The notes under the pieces were generated by a model. It was not told the DNA's origin. It was given only the letters and a program-made list of their open reading frames with translations, and made no database searches. Shown piece after piece: positions 46,977 through 57,641 of a stretch of 64,000 nucleotides of DNA (position 1 is the stretch's first letter; each line of letters begins with the position of its first letter). The stretch is taken from the NCBI GenBank assembly GCA_006384855.1, contig VCJN01002660.1, positions 1-64,000 of the forward strand, written 5' to 3'. Source of the DNA: Tetraselmis striata (lineage: Eukaryota > Chlorophyta > Chlorodendrophyceae > Chlorodendrales > Chlorodendraceae). Made by a program: the position numbers and the translations under genes.

Positions 46977-49900
46977 CCCTCATTCCGCCATTACACCGCA
47001 CATCCGACGCAATACAACCGCACTCAGCTGCCACCTGTACCGCACGCCATTGCCGTGGGGGACTATGATGATAGTACGAGTACTGATGATAGGGATGATG
47101 GTGGTGGTGATGATAGACAGAAGAGCGGAAGCGAGCCGCTCGGCGTCTCACCCGCTTTGCTGCTGGCTCGCTTGCAGGGCGCGCCCGCCGTGCCGCTCGT
47201 CGTCCTCCTGCTCTGCTGGGGGCTGTTCTCCCTGCTCTCCTTGAACGTGGGCGAGGGGCGACACCGGAACCACACGCCAGTCGGCAGCCACCTCGAACAG
47301 GTGGCATGGTACGGGCCGAGGGACGATATCCAAAGCCTCGGCGGCCAGGCAGCTTACGGCCTCGACAGAGCAGACGCCGAGAAATTAATCGGAGAACAGG
47401 ATGCGCTTGAGCAGGGGGACAGCCAGCCGCGCGGCGATGAAACTGTGGAGGCTGGTCGGGGGACGGAGGGGGAAGGTGAGGCGGAGGAGGGTGCGGAGGC
47501 GGTGGAGTACGACGAGAAAGGGGAGCGACTCCCCGCAGGGAGTGCCGCCCAGTCGGCAGCAGCGCGTGGGGAGGGCGCCTGGCCACCTGGCCAGGCGGGC
47601 CAGCGGCCTGGTGCCCGCTACCTGGAATGCCCTCGCGTGGAACCGCCGCAGCCTGTGGGGCTGGAGGGGCTCAGCCTGACGTTATCACACGGCGGAAGCA
47701 CGGAGTGAGGCGCCGCCCCGCTCCGCATACCTCTGGTGCCGGCTGGAGGCGACCCCGGCAACCGTCAGCTGATCCGACGTCGCGTCGCGCCGCGCAGGCA
47801 GGACCTCTTCATAACGCAGGCCAACCACCGGCGGCTTTTGCCAAAGGGCCAGGACGTGCATAACAAGAGCGTCAGCCTGCTGCCCCCGGCCTTTTCCTCC
47901 GTTGTGGACAGCTTTGCCTGGGGCAGCTGCGCAGGTGCATAGCTTCCCTACCTGCCTTTTCTGATCAAGCATTTGTTGCTGCAACACATGTGTATATATA
48001 ATACGCTCTCTCCCTATATATACGTATATTGTATATGTAAATTTACGTATATGTATAACATGCACACATGTATGCACAGACATAGAGACAGATAGAGGGA
48101 GGGAGAGATCCACCTCAAATGGAAGCACAGATTACAAGGCATCAATTCCCCCCAATCTGGCTGTCGCCTCACGGTCACAACCCCAAGTGCATATAAAATG
48201 GACACACCTTTGTCTATACATAATACAGTGAGAGCGCAACCTTGCACGTACTACGAAAATACGACGAAAACAACCATGCGTACCCGTCTGCGGGATGTCA
48301 AAAGAGCATCACTCAATCCTGCTCTGGGCATGTAATGTCGACTCTCTTCAGCGGTTGAACATCATACATGCTCAGTAAAGGCGCACTTCTTGCACAAGTA
48401 GTACACACGGCCGCACTACTTGCTCCAACACATGATGTGCCGTGGCTTGCGTAGTGGTAGGCAACGGCGGCGGCCTAACGCTGGCGAACTTTGGTAGCGC
48501 CGTGGACAGCCACGACATTGTGATGCGCACCAACCAGGTGAGGCCGCGCCGTCTTGCGGGGAGGAGGGAGGGAGCGGAGTGGCCCCGCCGTCTCTGTGCT
48601 CGGCATTGACGCAGCCACACGCTGCCCCCGCACGCAGGCGCCGACATACTCTGCATACTACAGGAAGCTGGTCGGTCAGAGGACCAGCTTCCGCCTGCTG
48701 AACCACCTCTGGTCGGCAAACTACGCCTTCCGCCTGTACAAGAAGGTAAGCGCTAGACCCCGTAGCCATGCTGCAAGCGCCCCTGCCCATGGCGACGTCA
48801 TGGGGGGCGCAACCCCCCCTCTCTGACGCACACATTTCACCTCGGGGGCTGGCTGCAGAACCTTCCGCTGGAAAGGAACGCATGGCTTATCATCAGCCGC
48901 GCTAGCGGGCACATATTTGACAAGTTGGCGGGCTTCCTCAGCGTGAGCGCCCGCCACTGCTCCCCCACCATCCCCGCCCTCTCAATCAGATGCCAGTGCG
49001 TGCCCGCTCAGCTGGGCGTGGTCGCCCGCAGCGCCGAAAAGCTGCACATTGCTGCCTCTCCAGGACGAGCGCCCGGACGTACGGGTGCTCATGCTCAGCG
49101 GCCGCACTGTCGGCCTCGCGCGGCGCCTGCTGTTGGACTACCGCATCCGGCTGTGCCAAGCAGGTGCGCTTTCGGAAGGCCAACAACGGGGGCGCGGTGG
49201 AACCACATGCATGTATTGAAAGGGACACAGTCACATGCACGAATGGGCGATTATTTCTGCCTTGATGTTCAATAAATTCGATGTGTTCACATGAGTACAC
49301 CGCAGAGGGGGTGCTGATGTTCCGCTTCATGATGGGTGAACGAGCTCGACTGTACACAATTCCATCACGTAAACTTGCTGATGTTGCGCACTGCTGTCCC
49401 CTCAAGGACAGCCGCTTACCCGCTCCGGTTTTGCCGCCGGCGCCCACGCAGGCTCCGGGCCCTACCCAGGCGGCGCGGTGCCATCCTCGGGCTTGGTGTC
49501 GGTGCTGCTGCTGATGCAGATGTGCCGCAACGTGACCGTGTACGGCTTTGGGTCGGACCAGCCTGACCCCACCCGGCGCGCGGAGTACCCGGGCAAGCGG
49601 CTGCCACACGTGCCGTACCACTACTTTGTCGGTCACCAGGCGCGCGCGGTTGGCATGCCAGGTGACGCTGGGCAGGCGGGCCAGCCATGCTGGTGCTGGG
49701 GGCGCGCAACGTCTGCCTCCGCTTGATGATGGGTCGGTTTTCGAGAAAGTTGCCGCCTCTGCCTGCTCTGTCCAATTGCGGTCGCTTCGCGAAGTCCCCC
49801 TGCCCTGCCCCTCCTGCTCCTGCTTTCTCAGTCCCCGAGTCCGCCCCAGCTGCGTCCAAACCGTGCCTGTGGCACTCGCGCCGTCGGCAATGCATTTTGT

Positions 49901-51491
49901 AGTGGGCTACGTCCAAGGCGGCTTGGACATTCTGCCACCTTAAGAGCCGGCAGCTAGGGTGGGTGGTTGTGGTAAATGTGTAGCGCCGCGTTGAGTGTGC
50001 GTTTTGAGCACCCCCTTGATGGGAGAGGAAAAGCAAAAACGAAAGAATACTTTTGCCTTGCCCATTTAACTTTCCGAGAGAATATGAGAAGAACGCTTAT
50101 AGCACAAATCTTGGGTTTTTGGCACCAAAAGTCCATGCTTAAGACACCGAAATCGGCACATATATTCAAACTGGCAACAACGAGCCCCAAGGGTTTGCTA
50201 GTGCTACGTCAACCCATTGGGGGCCAGGCCAGGTAGGGGCAGGGGAGGGGGGTGGGGAAGGGGGCGAGGATGACACCACCCTCCCTTAGGTTTAGGGACC
50301 TGGCCTTCAGAGGGCTGCACGCTAGGCGCTTGTACTAGTGGCTCGTATGCGGCTTCGTGCAGCCAGACCGTAAGACATCCGGCCTGTTCAGCATCCGAAG
50401 ACCAATCAAGAAAAAAAATTGTTAGAAGTTTCAAATTTCAAGTACGTCAACATTACCAACATGATAACATTTGTACAGCAAATATGTTTAGGTTCTGACA
50501 AATTTATATTGTATGACCATGAGTACGGAACAATGTTCATAGCTCGCCTGAACAGAGTTTACACTCATTCAAGCTTTCTTGGTGCTCATGGGTTTATGGC
50601 GAAAAAAACCGAATTCATTTCTTAACAATAAACGCTCACCTTTCTACATTGTCTGATTATATGAAGGTAAGAGTTGGTATGTCAAGCATTTTGATTCCGC
50701 GTCGAAGCTGGTACGCGGAGGCGGAAAGGCATACCAGTCCTGGATGTAGGGTACGATTGCTCGGGTGACATCGCCCGTTGTAGCCGCCTGAGCGCCGCGG
50801 CTGCTCTGTGCATGCAGTGCACTCCTGGCCGGCGGAGGAGCGCCTGCTCACTGCCCTGCACAAGGCCGGGCGGATCCAATTCTGCCGCCCGGAGCTGCTG
50901 GCGAGGGGCAACGCGGGCCGGCACCACAACCACAACTGCGGGCGGCAGCCGCAGCGGCCGGATGGGCGCGGCTTCGCCGGGGACGACCCTGCGGAGCGGT
51001 TGGCGGGGCTGGGCGGGGCCGCGGGCGCGGAGGCCACGGGAGCGTGGGCGCAGCCTCCCGGCCATCGCCCGAGGAAGCTGCCCGAGGAGCTGAGCGGCGA
51101 CGAAGAGGGGGGCCGCGTGGGTGAGGGTAAGCAGGGTGGTGACAAGCAGCCGGGAAGCTCCCGCCTGCAGCTTGAGGGCGCCGGTGCGGCGGGCGGGGAG
51201 GTGCTGCCGACTTCTGCTGCGAGCGCCCCCCCTAGCGGCATAATGGAGGGGCGGCCTCCGCGCAATGCAGGGACGGGTGTGGGTAGCGATCATGGCACAG
51301 CACGGCAGCCGGGCGCTGCGAAGCGGACCAATAGAGGGAAGAAGCCTGGGGGGCTGTTTGGCAGCGGTATTCGCGCCCGCCTGGGGAAGGGACGCCATTG
51401 GCCGCAGGGGAGGCCTGCCGGCGCACGGGCATCCCAAGCTGAGGGGGCGGGAGGGGCAGAGGCAGAGGCAGAGGCGGAAGCGGTCGATTAA
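46796..51491 (+). CDS. Sialyltransferase-like type II membrane protein (GT29 family), about 733 aa, nine exons
   Basis: Exons: 46796-46924, 47028-47704, 47798-47934, 48455-48537, 48638-48745, 48859-48942, 49064-49163, 49452-49661, 50818-51491. All introns are GT-AG and all joins keep phase. A short cytosolic part precedes one transmembrane segment (VPLVVLLLCWGLFSLLSL), then an acidic stem. Sialylmotif L spans the third-fourth exon join: GSCAVVGNGGGLTLANFG, then AVDSHDIVMRTN. Sialylmotif S-like sequence is VPSSGLVSVLLLMQMC with VYGFGSD, followed by VPYHYF and, after the last intron, HSWPAEERLL of motif VS. The topology is that of a Golgi glycosyltransferase. A 190-residue Gly/Glu/Ala-rich tail after motif VS is unusual. 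Algae generally lack sialic acid, so the donor sugar is unknown. The first exon is the least certain. Confidence 0.9.
46933..46975 (+). repeat. Poly(C) tract in first intron of the sialyltransferase-like gene
   Basis: C run of 43 bases with one G, starting 8 nt after the proposed 5' splice site CGG/GTGGTA. Confidence 0.9.
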
Positions 51492-53510
51492 GTCACACCG
51501 ACACGAGTCAAAACAGCATATCTCAGGGGCGACCTGCTGCTGTCTACCGGCATTCATGCTGCACCTCCCGCCACCGCAGAGTGCCAATCAGCACGCTACT
51601 GCCGCTGCGGTAGCCGCCTTTGCAGCACACCCTGCTGATCAGTATTGTGCGTGGCAACAGTGTGCACGTTGCATTCCTCTCAGGAAGCAGAGCTATCATC
51701 AGCGGCTCACAACGGCGCATAGTAGTTCAGATCCATGTGTTTGAACGTGCAAAAGGCAATGCACAACTTTGTTGAGTGGCAGCAGTATCAAAGCGATCGC
51801 CCCACCTATCTATACCCCTCCACAGAAGTATGTGCCGATGCACACATAAGAACATCCCCTGATTAAAAGCCTCGAATCGGGCTTGATAGCAACGTGTGAG
51901 AACATCCACTATGGTTCAGCTACAGTTTCGTCAAGATTTTACCCCTGACAGGCTGGGCAGGTTCGTATTCGCAGTGTTCTTACCGCATCGTCACCTATAC
52001 CTTACAAGTAAATGCGGTTAGCCGGGCGAATATAAATCGACATGCCGAGCGCTCGTGTGAATGCATGCAGGTTACAACTCCGAGTTGCACCGCTTGGAAC
52101 AATCGCTTCGAGAGCGTGGTTGACCCAGTCATGCCACGGAGAGGCGGTCGAAACGTTGCCTATCCAATTATGCGAACGCAGTGCGTGTGGCACTGTCGCT
52201 GAAAGTCGACATTTTACGCTATCCATTTTCTAGAGAGTGCACGCACGACAAACAGATAGGTCTACTCTCTATCCGTGGCACTGGGTAAAAGTGGTGTATG
52301 TGGTTGCATGGTTGGTCGAAAGGCATTTAAAAGTGGTTAACTAGAACCGACCGAACACGGCTGCGCTGAGGAAATACAATTGATACACAACAGTGCAAAC
52401 GCACGCCAGTGCGATTGATCACGGCTACCATATGGCGGTCGAAGTGTAAATGAAAACATCAATGTTTAATTTTATCTAAAGTCACAAGGACGGCATATAC
52501 GACAGGTGAATAATAATAATCAGCATGGGTGTGCATAGGTTTTGCTGGGGGTATTCCTTGCTTGTGCCATAACATAAAGTTATAATTGCCAAAAGCCAGA
52601 ACTTGTTTATGTCCCGCAGAAGTGCATAATAACAAATTACGCATGACACGAGTATAAATTATGCCATAAAACTTGCATAAATCAGCATTTATTTATAGGG
52701 CCAAGTAGCGCAACAGGTGTCACGTGTGAGGTTTGAATTGAAAGGGTTAGCAGTATCCGCGGATGAACAATTCATCAATAAATATTGCCTCGTCATTTAT
52801 CACATAAACATAGTAGCAGTTTTACAGCACGCGACGCTGGCGAAGCGGCGAGTGGCACTTCATAGTTGGCATGCTGTACCACAGCAATAAGTATGACTAC
52901 TGGTCAGCTGGCGGACGCTGGCGCTGTGGGCTGCTGCGACCGATGCCGCCCATGATCGGAGATCTGCTCGTTGCGCAGCGCCGGCCCGGCAACCTCGGTA
53001 TTTACTATTTGGGACTGAGCCAGGGCGCTTTTCAGTGTAGCGACGGCTTGCGGCGCTCGGCGTCCACGGTGGCGGACATATCTCTCTGCTTGTGCGCAAC
53101 ATCAATAGACAATTATTTGAATTACATTTATCATTGAAGAGGGACTCTGCGACAATCATGATGTCATCATTGCGAGGTTTATGGTTGATATATAAGAGTA
53201 AGAAGCGGCCGGCGACATTATTGCGACATAGCATATTAGCAAGTACGAGGATGCTTCCTATTCACAGATACCCATGGCATAAGTAGTTATTAGCAAGATA
53301 TGCATATTATTAACCCTGTGGACGATAATGTTTAACTATACCGTCATACTACGTCGTCGTTCGAGCACTCTCATTGAAAGCAACGTTCTTGCATTGAAGC
53401 ATAAGATGATATGACGGATGAGACGCTGCAAGGATTATTTCACTAGTCCCGGGGAGCGAGGCACGCGGGCGAATAATAGAAACATGTTGTGTCAGCCACG
53501 GAGGGTGATA
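51492..53510. other. AT-richer intergenic region
   Basis: No supported gene. TACCCCTCCACAGAAGT at 51807 resembles a worn end of the 1.35-kb inverted-repeat family. Base composition is clearly less GC-rich than the genes on both sides. Confidence 0.5.
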
Positions 53511-53511
53511 T

Positions 53512-53602
53512 TCGTGCAAATTACAAAAGGCCAATAATAAGAAATCCACCGCTAAAAGCGGCTAGGTCCAAGAAATCGACACAAGCAAGCCGCGCTACTT
53601 AA
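53512..53602 (-). mobile_element. Diverged 3' end of a non-LTR element
   Basis: The block CAAATTACAAAAGGCC ... GCTAAAAGCGGC ... CACAAGCAAGCCGC resembles the shared non-LTR tail on minus, with rearranged order and many changes. It is an older relative of the copies at 14037 and 34363. Confidence 0.45.
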
Positions 53603-54551
53603 TACCTGCATAATTAAAAGGGATGATATCATTACAGGTGCGAGTGTCTGTAGGTGCGCATTTGCGCGCGCGGCGCGCGGGTTGTAAATATTTATTTTCG
53701 CGCGCGCGATGCCGCCGCCACCGGCAGCTACCCGGGTACGAGTAACGCGACTGCCGGTGCCATCAGGGCGGCAGCGGGCATCAGACAACCGGCCGTGCGA
53801 GCATCATCTGCGACGAGGCACCCGCCAGGTAAGGGCGCCGATCATTCGCCGGCAGCATAGTCGCTCCATCAGCACCACTCGTCGTCGCTGCGCCCGCCGC
53901 TCGCCACCGCCACGACCACGGCGCAGCAAGCAGCCAGCAAGGGTGCAGAAACCCAGGCCGCTCAGCATTACTTCCGGACCCGCTCCTCGCACCGCCATCG
54001 TGCTAGCCTTATTCAGCGACACCGCCCGCAGGCCTGCGAGCGCGCTGCCCCTCCCTGCCCCGCTTACCACCAGGGTGCGGCACAGCTCTCTGCCTGCCTT
54101 CCTCCCTGGCGGCACTGCAGCGCGGAGTTCAGGCAGGAGCGGACGGGCGCGCGGGTCCGGGAGGAGGGGGGAGGGAGGAGCTTGAGACCGAAAGGTGGGA
54201 GGCTGCCTGCCTGGGCCGCTCCTCGAAGCAGAGTACATTAGAGCGTTTTCAATCAACAACAACAGCAAGTGAAAGGTGATAACCACCCACATCATGAAGC
54301 TAAGGCACCAGTAAGGAGATCAAGAACCCACAAGAGAACCAAGGACGACCACAACGACCAAACCACTTGGTCTGGATCACCTGGCCAGGGGACGGGATGG
54401 GGATGAGCTGCGCAATGGGGAGGGGGAGGGGGGGGGGGGGGCACTCTCTCTCTCTCTCCCTCTCTCCACGGGCTGCGTGCGCAGGCATCCGTTGGGCGGT
54501 GGGGGAGCTCAGGCGGCTGCGCTCGTGTGCCGTGGCCGGCAGGCGGGCAGG
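53603..54551. other. Spacer upstream of THOC7
   Basis: Open frames here (for example 53709-54185 on plus) are Arg/Pro-rich and look like GC-driven shadows. A G run at 54430-54440 and CT-rich repeats at 54442-54468 precede the gene. Confidence 0.5.
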
Positions 54552-55813
54552 ATGCAGGTCGCCGGCGTCACGGAGGAGGAGATCATCAAGAAGCGGCTGC
54601 TCACGCAGACCGCTGTGGGGCACAAGGGCGACCCGCCGCTGGCCAAGCTCACCAAGCGTTACCTGCAGTTTGGCGCCAAGCTGCTGGCGCCGGAGGGCGA
54701 GGAGGCGGACGCGGCTGCCGCGCGGCGGCGCGAGCTGGAGGAGCTGCACGGCCACCTGGTGCGCGACATCGCCAGCATCGAGCTGCTGGCGGAGAAGCGC
54801 GACATCATGTGCAAGGTGCACAAGCAGGAGGGGCAGAGCTACCAGGTGCGACCTTCTCCCCCCTCCCCCCCCCCCCCCCCCCCCCCCTCCTCCCCAGCGT
54901 GACACCACGGCCGGCCGTTTCACCCCGACCTCTTGAACTCCAGCACAGCCCCTCAAAGATTGACCGGAACTACTGAATCGTGGTCAGATTTCAGCCAGAA
55001 TCCAGCTGGATTCGCACTGAACTCGGACCTTGGTACCGTTTTCACCATCCTCGCTGGACCACATGCCGCATGCTGGACTGGTGCTGTGACTCAATGCTGG
55101 CTGAATTCATGAAGAGTCTGTGAATTTAGGTTAGAATTCAGCTGAATTCTTCTTGGCCTGCTGAATACCACTGCCACAATAATCCTCCCCGAACCACGAA
55201 TATTGCGCAGCGCGCTCATCTGAAAGTAGTGCATGAAAGTAGTGACTCAGCACTGGCTGAATGCCGGAAGAATTTCCTGATTTCAGCCATTGAGGCCCAA
55301 ATTCATCCGAATTCCGGTCCAGCTGAATTGAAGATGTGGCAGCCCGGCTATGCTTGGCCCACATCGTGACCTGCTAGGTGCTGAGAGCCTCCACCCCCCC
55401 CCTCTCCCGCCCCTTTTTGCCCCGGCACGCACACAAATCAACAGCGAAAGCGGCAGGAGCTGATGGCGGCGATCGAGCAGGCCAAGGCGGACATCGAGGC
55501 GAAGAAGGGCGAGCTGGCGGCGGCGCGCGCGGTGCGGCAGCACAACGAGGAGTACGAGAAGCTGCGCGGCCTGGTGGTGGAGTTCCCGCGCTGCGCGGAC
55601 ATGCAGGCGCAGATCGACGCGGCGCAGAGCCGCCTGGACGCCACGCGCTCCGCCAACGTCGCGGCGGCGTCGCTCATCGGGCTGCGCAAGAAGCAGTTCG
55701 CGCTGCTGCTGCACACCATCGCGTCGCTCACGGGCGAGGTGGAGAGCCCGGCGGCGGAGGAGGGCGAGGTGGGCCTCGGTGGCGGCGACGGCCTGGCGGC
55801 CATGGAGACCTGA
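54552..55813 (+). CDS. THOC7: THO complex subunit 7, 220 aa, two exons
   Basis: Exon 1 54552-54845, intron 54846-55444 (GTGCGA ... CAACAG), exon 2 55445-55813. The join is in phase. The protein starts MQVAGVTEEEIIKKRLL, like the N-terminus of THOC7 (D/E-D/E-x-I-x-KRLL). It continues as a long coiled coil with FGAKLL, ELEELHGHLVRDIASIELL, KKGELAAARAVRQHNEEYEKL and FPRCADMQAQI, and ends with RKKQFALLLHTIASL and an acidic tail. Length and motif order match the family (about 200 aa in animals). THO couples transcription to mRNP assembly and export in the nucleus. TGTAA lies at 55915. The intron begins with a C-rich tract and contains a perfect palindrome at about 55136. Confidence 0.93.
54856..54888 (+). 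repeat. C-rich tract at start of THOC7 intron
   Basis: About 30 C with two T interruptions, beginning about 10 nt after the 5' splice site. Confidence 0.85.
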
Positions 55814-56229
55814 GGAGCGCCCCGGGGGGGAGGGCGGGAGTCTCGTGCTGAGGAAGCGGCAGCCGGGCGGTGTTGCACCCGTCCTGTCATGCACCTCATC
55901 ACGGTCGATGCGCCATGTAACACGCCACGGATCCTCGGGGTGAAGGCTGTGTGCCATGTGACGTGGCTTCCGTACCTAGGAACCGTGGGGGTTTCCCTTG
56001 GCCGCTTCTGCTCTTCTTCGGCTTTCCGTCCCACCGCTTGATGCGATGCAACACGGCCGGCCGCTATGGTCTGCCACGTGCCGTCGATTCCGGACATGGT
56101 GAGAGCCCGCACGGCCATGGGACACGTTGGGGCTGCCCCTCGGCCGTTTGTGATGCCCAACGTAGGCTGACCCTATGCGGCGGGTGCGGTGAAAGCAGGG
56201 GGTCGTCCCGCTCGCATGCTCAAGCCAGC
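55814..56229. other. THOC7 3' region
   Basis: 3' UTR with TGTAA at 55915; nothing else supported. Confidence 0.55.
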
Positions 56230-57105
56230 TCAACTGTCCTCGGGTTCTGTAGTAGTCGATGGAGCAGGCCCCCGGCTCCTTGCACAGCCTCCCAATAGAC
56301 GCGGCACATCCAGGTGTCGAGGCAGCAGGTGAGGCATGACACGGTCGGGGGCACCCCGCCAGCCTGCCGTGAGCGCGCACAGCGCTCTGGCGTGTGCCTC
56401 ATGCCCCGAGGGGGTCGGCGCCTGGTATGCCCCCCGTAACGCAGTCCTCTGGCCGGACCGCCCTCCCGCGCAGCTAGCGACCATCTCGCGCAAGCAACTT
56501 CTCGCGGTCGCGGATGAAGTTGCCGATGTCGGTCGGCCGGGCGCGCGAGGTGTCCTTGGCGCTGCGGGAGCGGGCGAGAGGGGCGCTCTCATGCCTGGCA
56601 GGGTTGCGCCCACCCTTCCACTCCCTACCCTCTGCCGTCCACAACCCCCTCTCCCCATTCTCCCACACACCTCAGTATCGAAGCCATGTGCCAGCGCACT
56701 TGCACTCTCCAGGGCGAAGGAGGCGGTGTTGGGAGGGTTCATAGCGGGGTTCCCCTTGGGGGGGGGGGGGGGAGGGGGGGCGAGTGGGCCAAGAAAACCT
56801 TGACCCTAAGACCCATGGCGGCCGTGCAGAGCATGGCCAAAGGTTTGCTTCCACGGTGGTGCACTGGCGGCGGTCGCCCTTGCGGGGCGTTTGCCACCTG
56901 GCTGTGCTGCCCGTGGATGCAGGCTGTGTATAGCTGCTAGTCAGAAAAGGCAAGAAGGCAGAAGGTGTGTGTGTGTGTGTGTGTGTGTGTGCGGGAGGGG
57001 GGGGGGGGGGGTTGATTGTGTAGCTGGGAATGTGGTTAGGTGTTTGGAGAGAGGGGGGGGGGGGGGGGGGGGGGCTGAGGAAAAAAACACGCATACACAC
57101 ACACA

Positions 57106-57165
<60 letters not shown>

Positions 57166-57530
57166 GGAGAGGGACAGAGCGCACTCGCACACGTACACAT
57201 GCAACGACACATGCACAAGCACAGGCATCCCGCACGATTCCGTGTCGGCTGTGTGGACAGGCCGGCGGGCTGGCAGCGCGTCCACTGAGTTGGCCCTGCT
57301 GCAAGCGTGCTGGCCGGCGGGGGCGGCTGGCGCATTGACGGGGGTGGCGGCGGAACCGACGAAGCTGGGCACGCACCCACGACCCTGAGCACCTTCCAAA
57401 TGCGGCCGTCCAGTGGGGCGGTGGTGGGTGGGCTCGGGCGGCCGGCATTGTGCATGGCATTCTAGAGCCCGGATCGAGCTGGCGTGCAGTACAGCCTGGT
57501 GGGACCGGGCCCAAGGCCGGTAGATCATTG
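56230..57530 (-). CDS. Possible multi-exon gene or 3' extension, unrecognised
   Basis: Minus-strand coding-like pieces: 57400-57230 (VPSFVGSAATPVNAPAAPAGQ), 56750-56670 (NPAMNPPNTASFALESASAL, ending GAG/GTGTGT with CCCAAG upstream) and 56570-56470 (DTSRARPTDIGNFIRDREKLL). Splice-like borders exist, but no continuous model was found and no family recognised. It starts right after the stop of the synaptotagmin-like gene on the same strand, so it may also be its 3' UTR. Confidence 0.22.
56966..57160. repeat. Microsatellite cluster (GT)n, poly(G), (CA)n, (GA)n
   Basis: (GT) about 13 units at 56966-56991, G runs at 56998-57010 and 57053-57074, (AC) at 57095-57108, then about 25 units of GA at 57109-57159. 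The long purine tract could form triplex DNA. Confidence 0.95.
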
Positions 57531-57641
57531 CAGCGGAAGCAGGGAGTGGGGGGAGGGGGGCGGGGGAGGCAGCCTCTGGCTAGTTGGGCTGGGCGATGGG
57601 CTGTTAGTGAGGGGGGAGGGGGGGGGGGGGGGGGGGGGGGG

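Noticed and set aside
53709..54185. 158-codon plus frame upstream of THOC7
   Set aside because: Arg/Pro-rich with no motif; open in several frames because of high GC.
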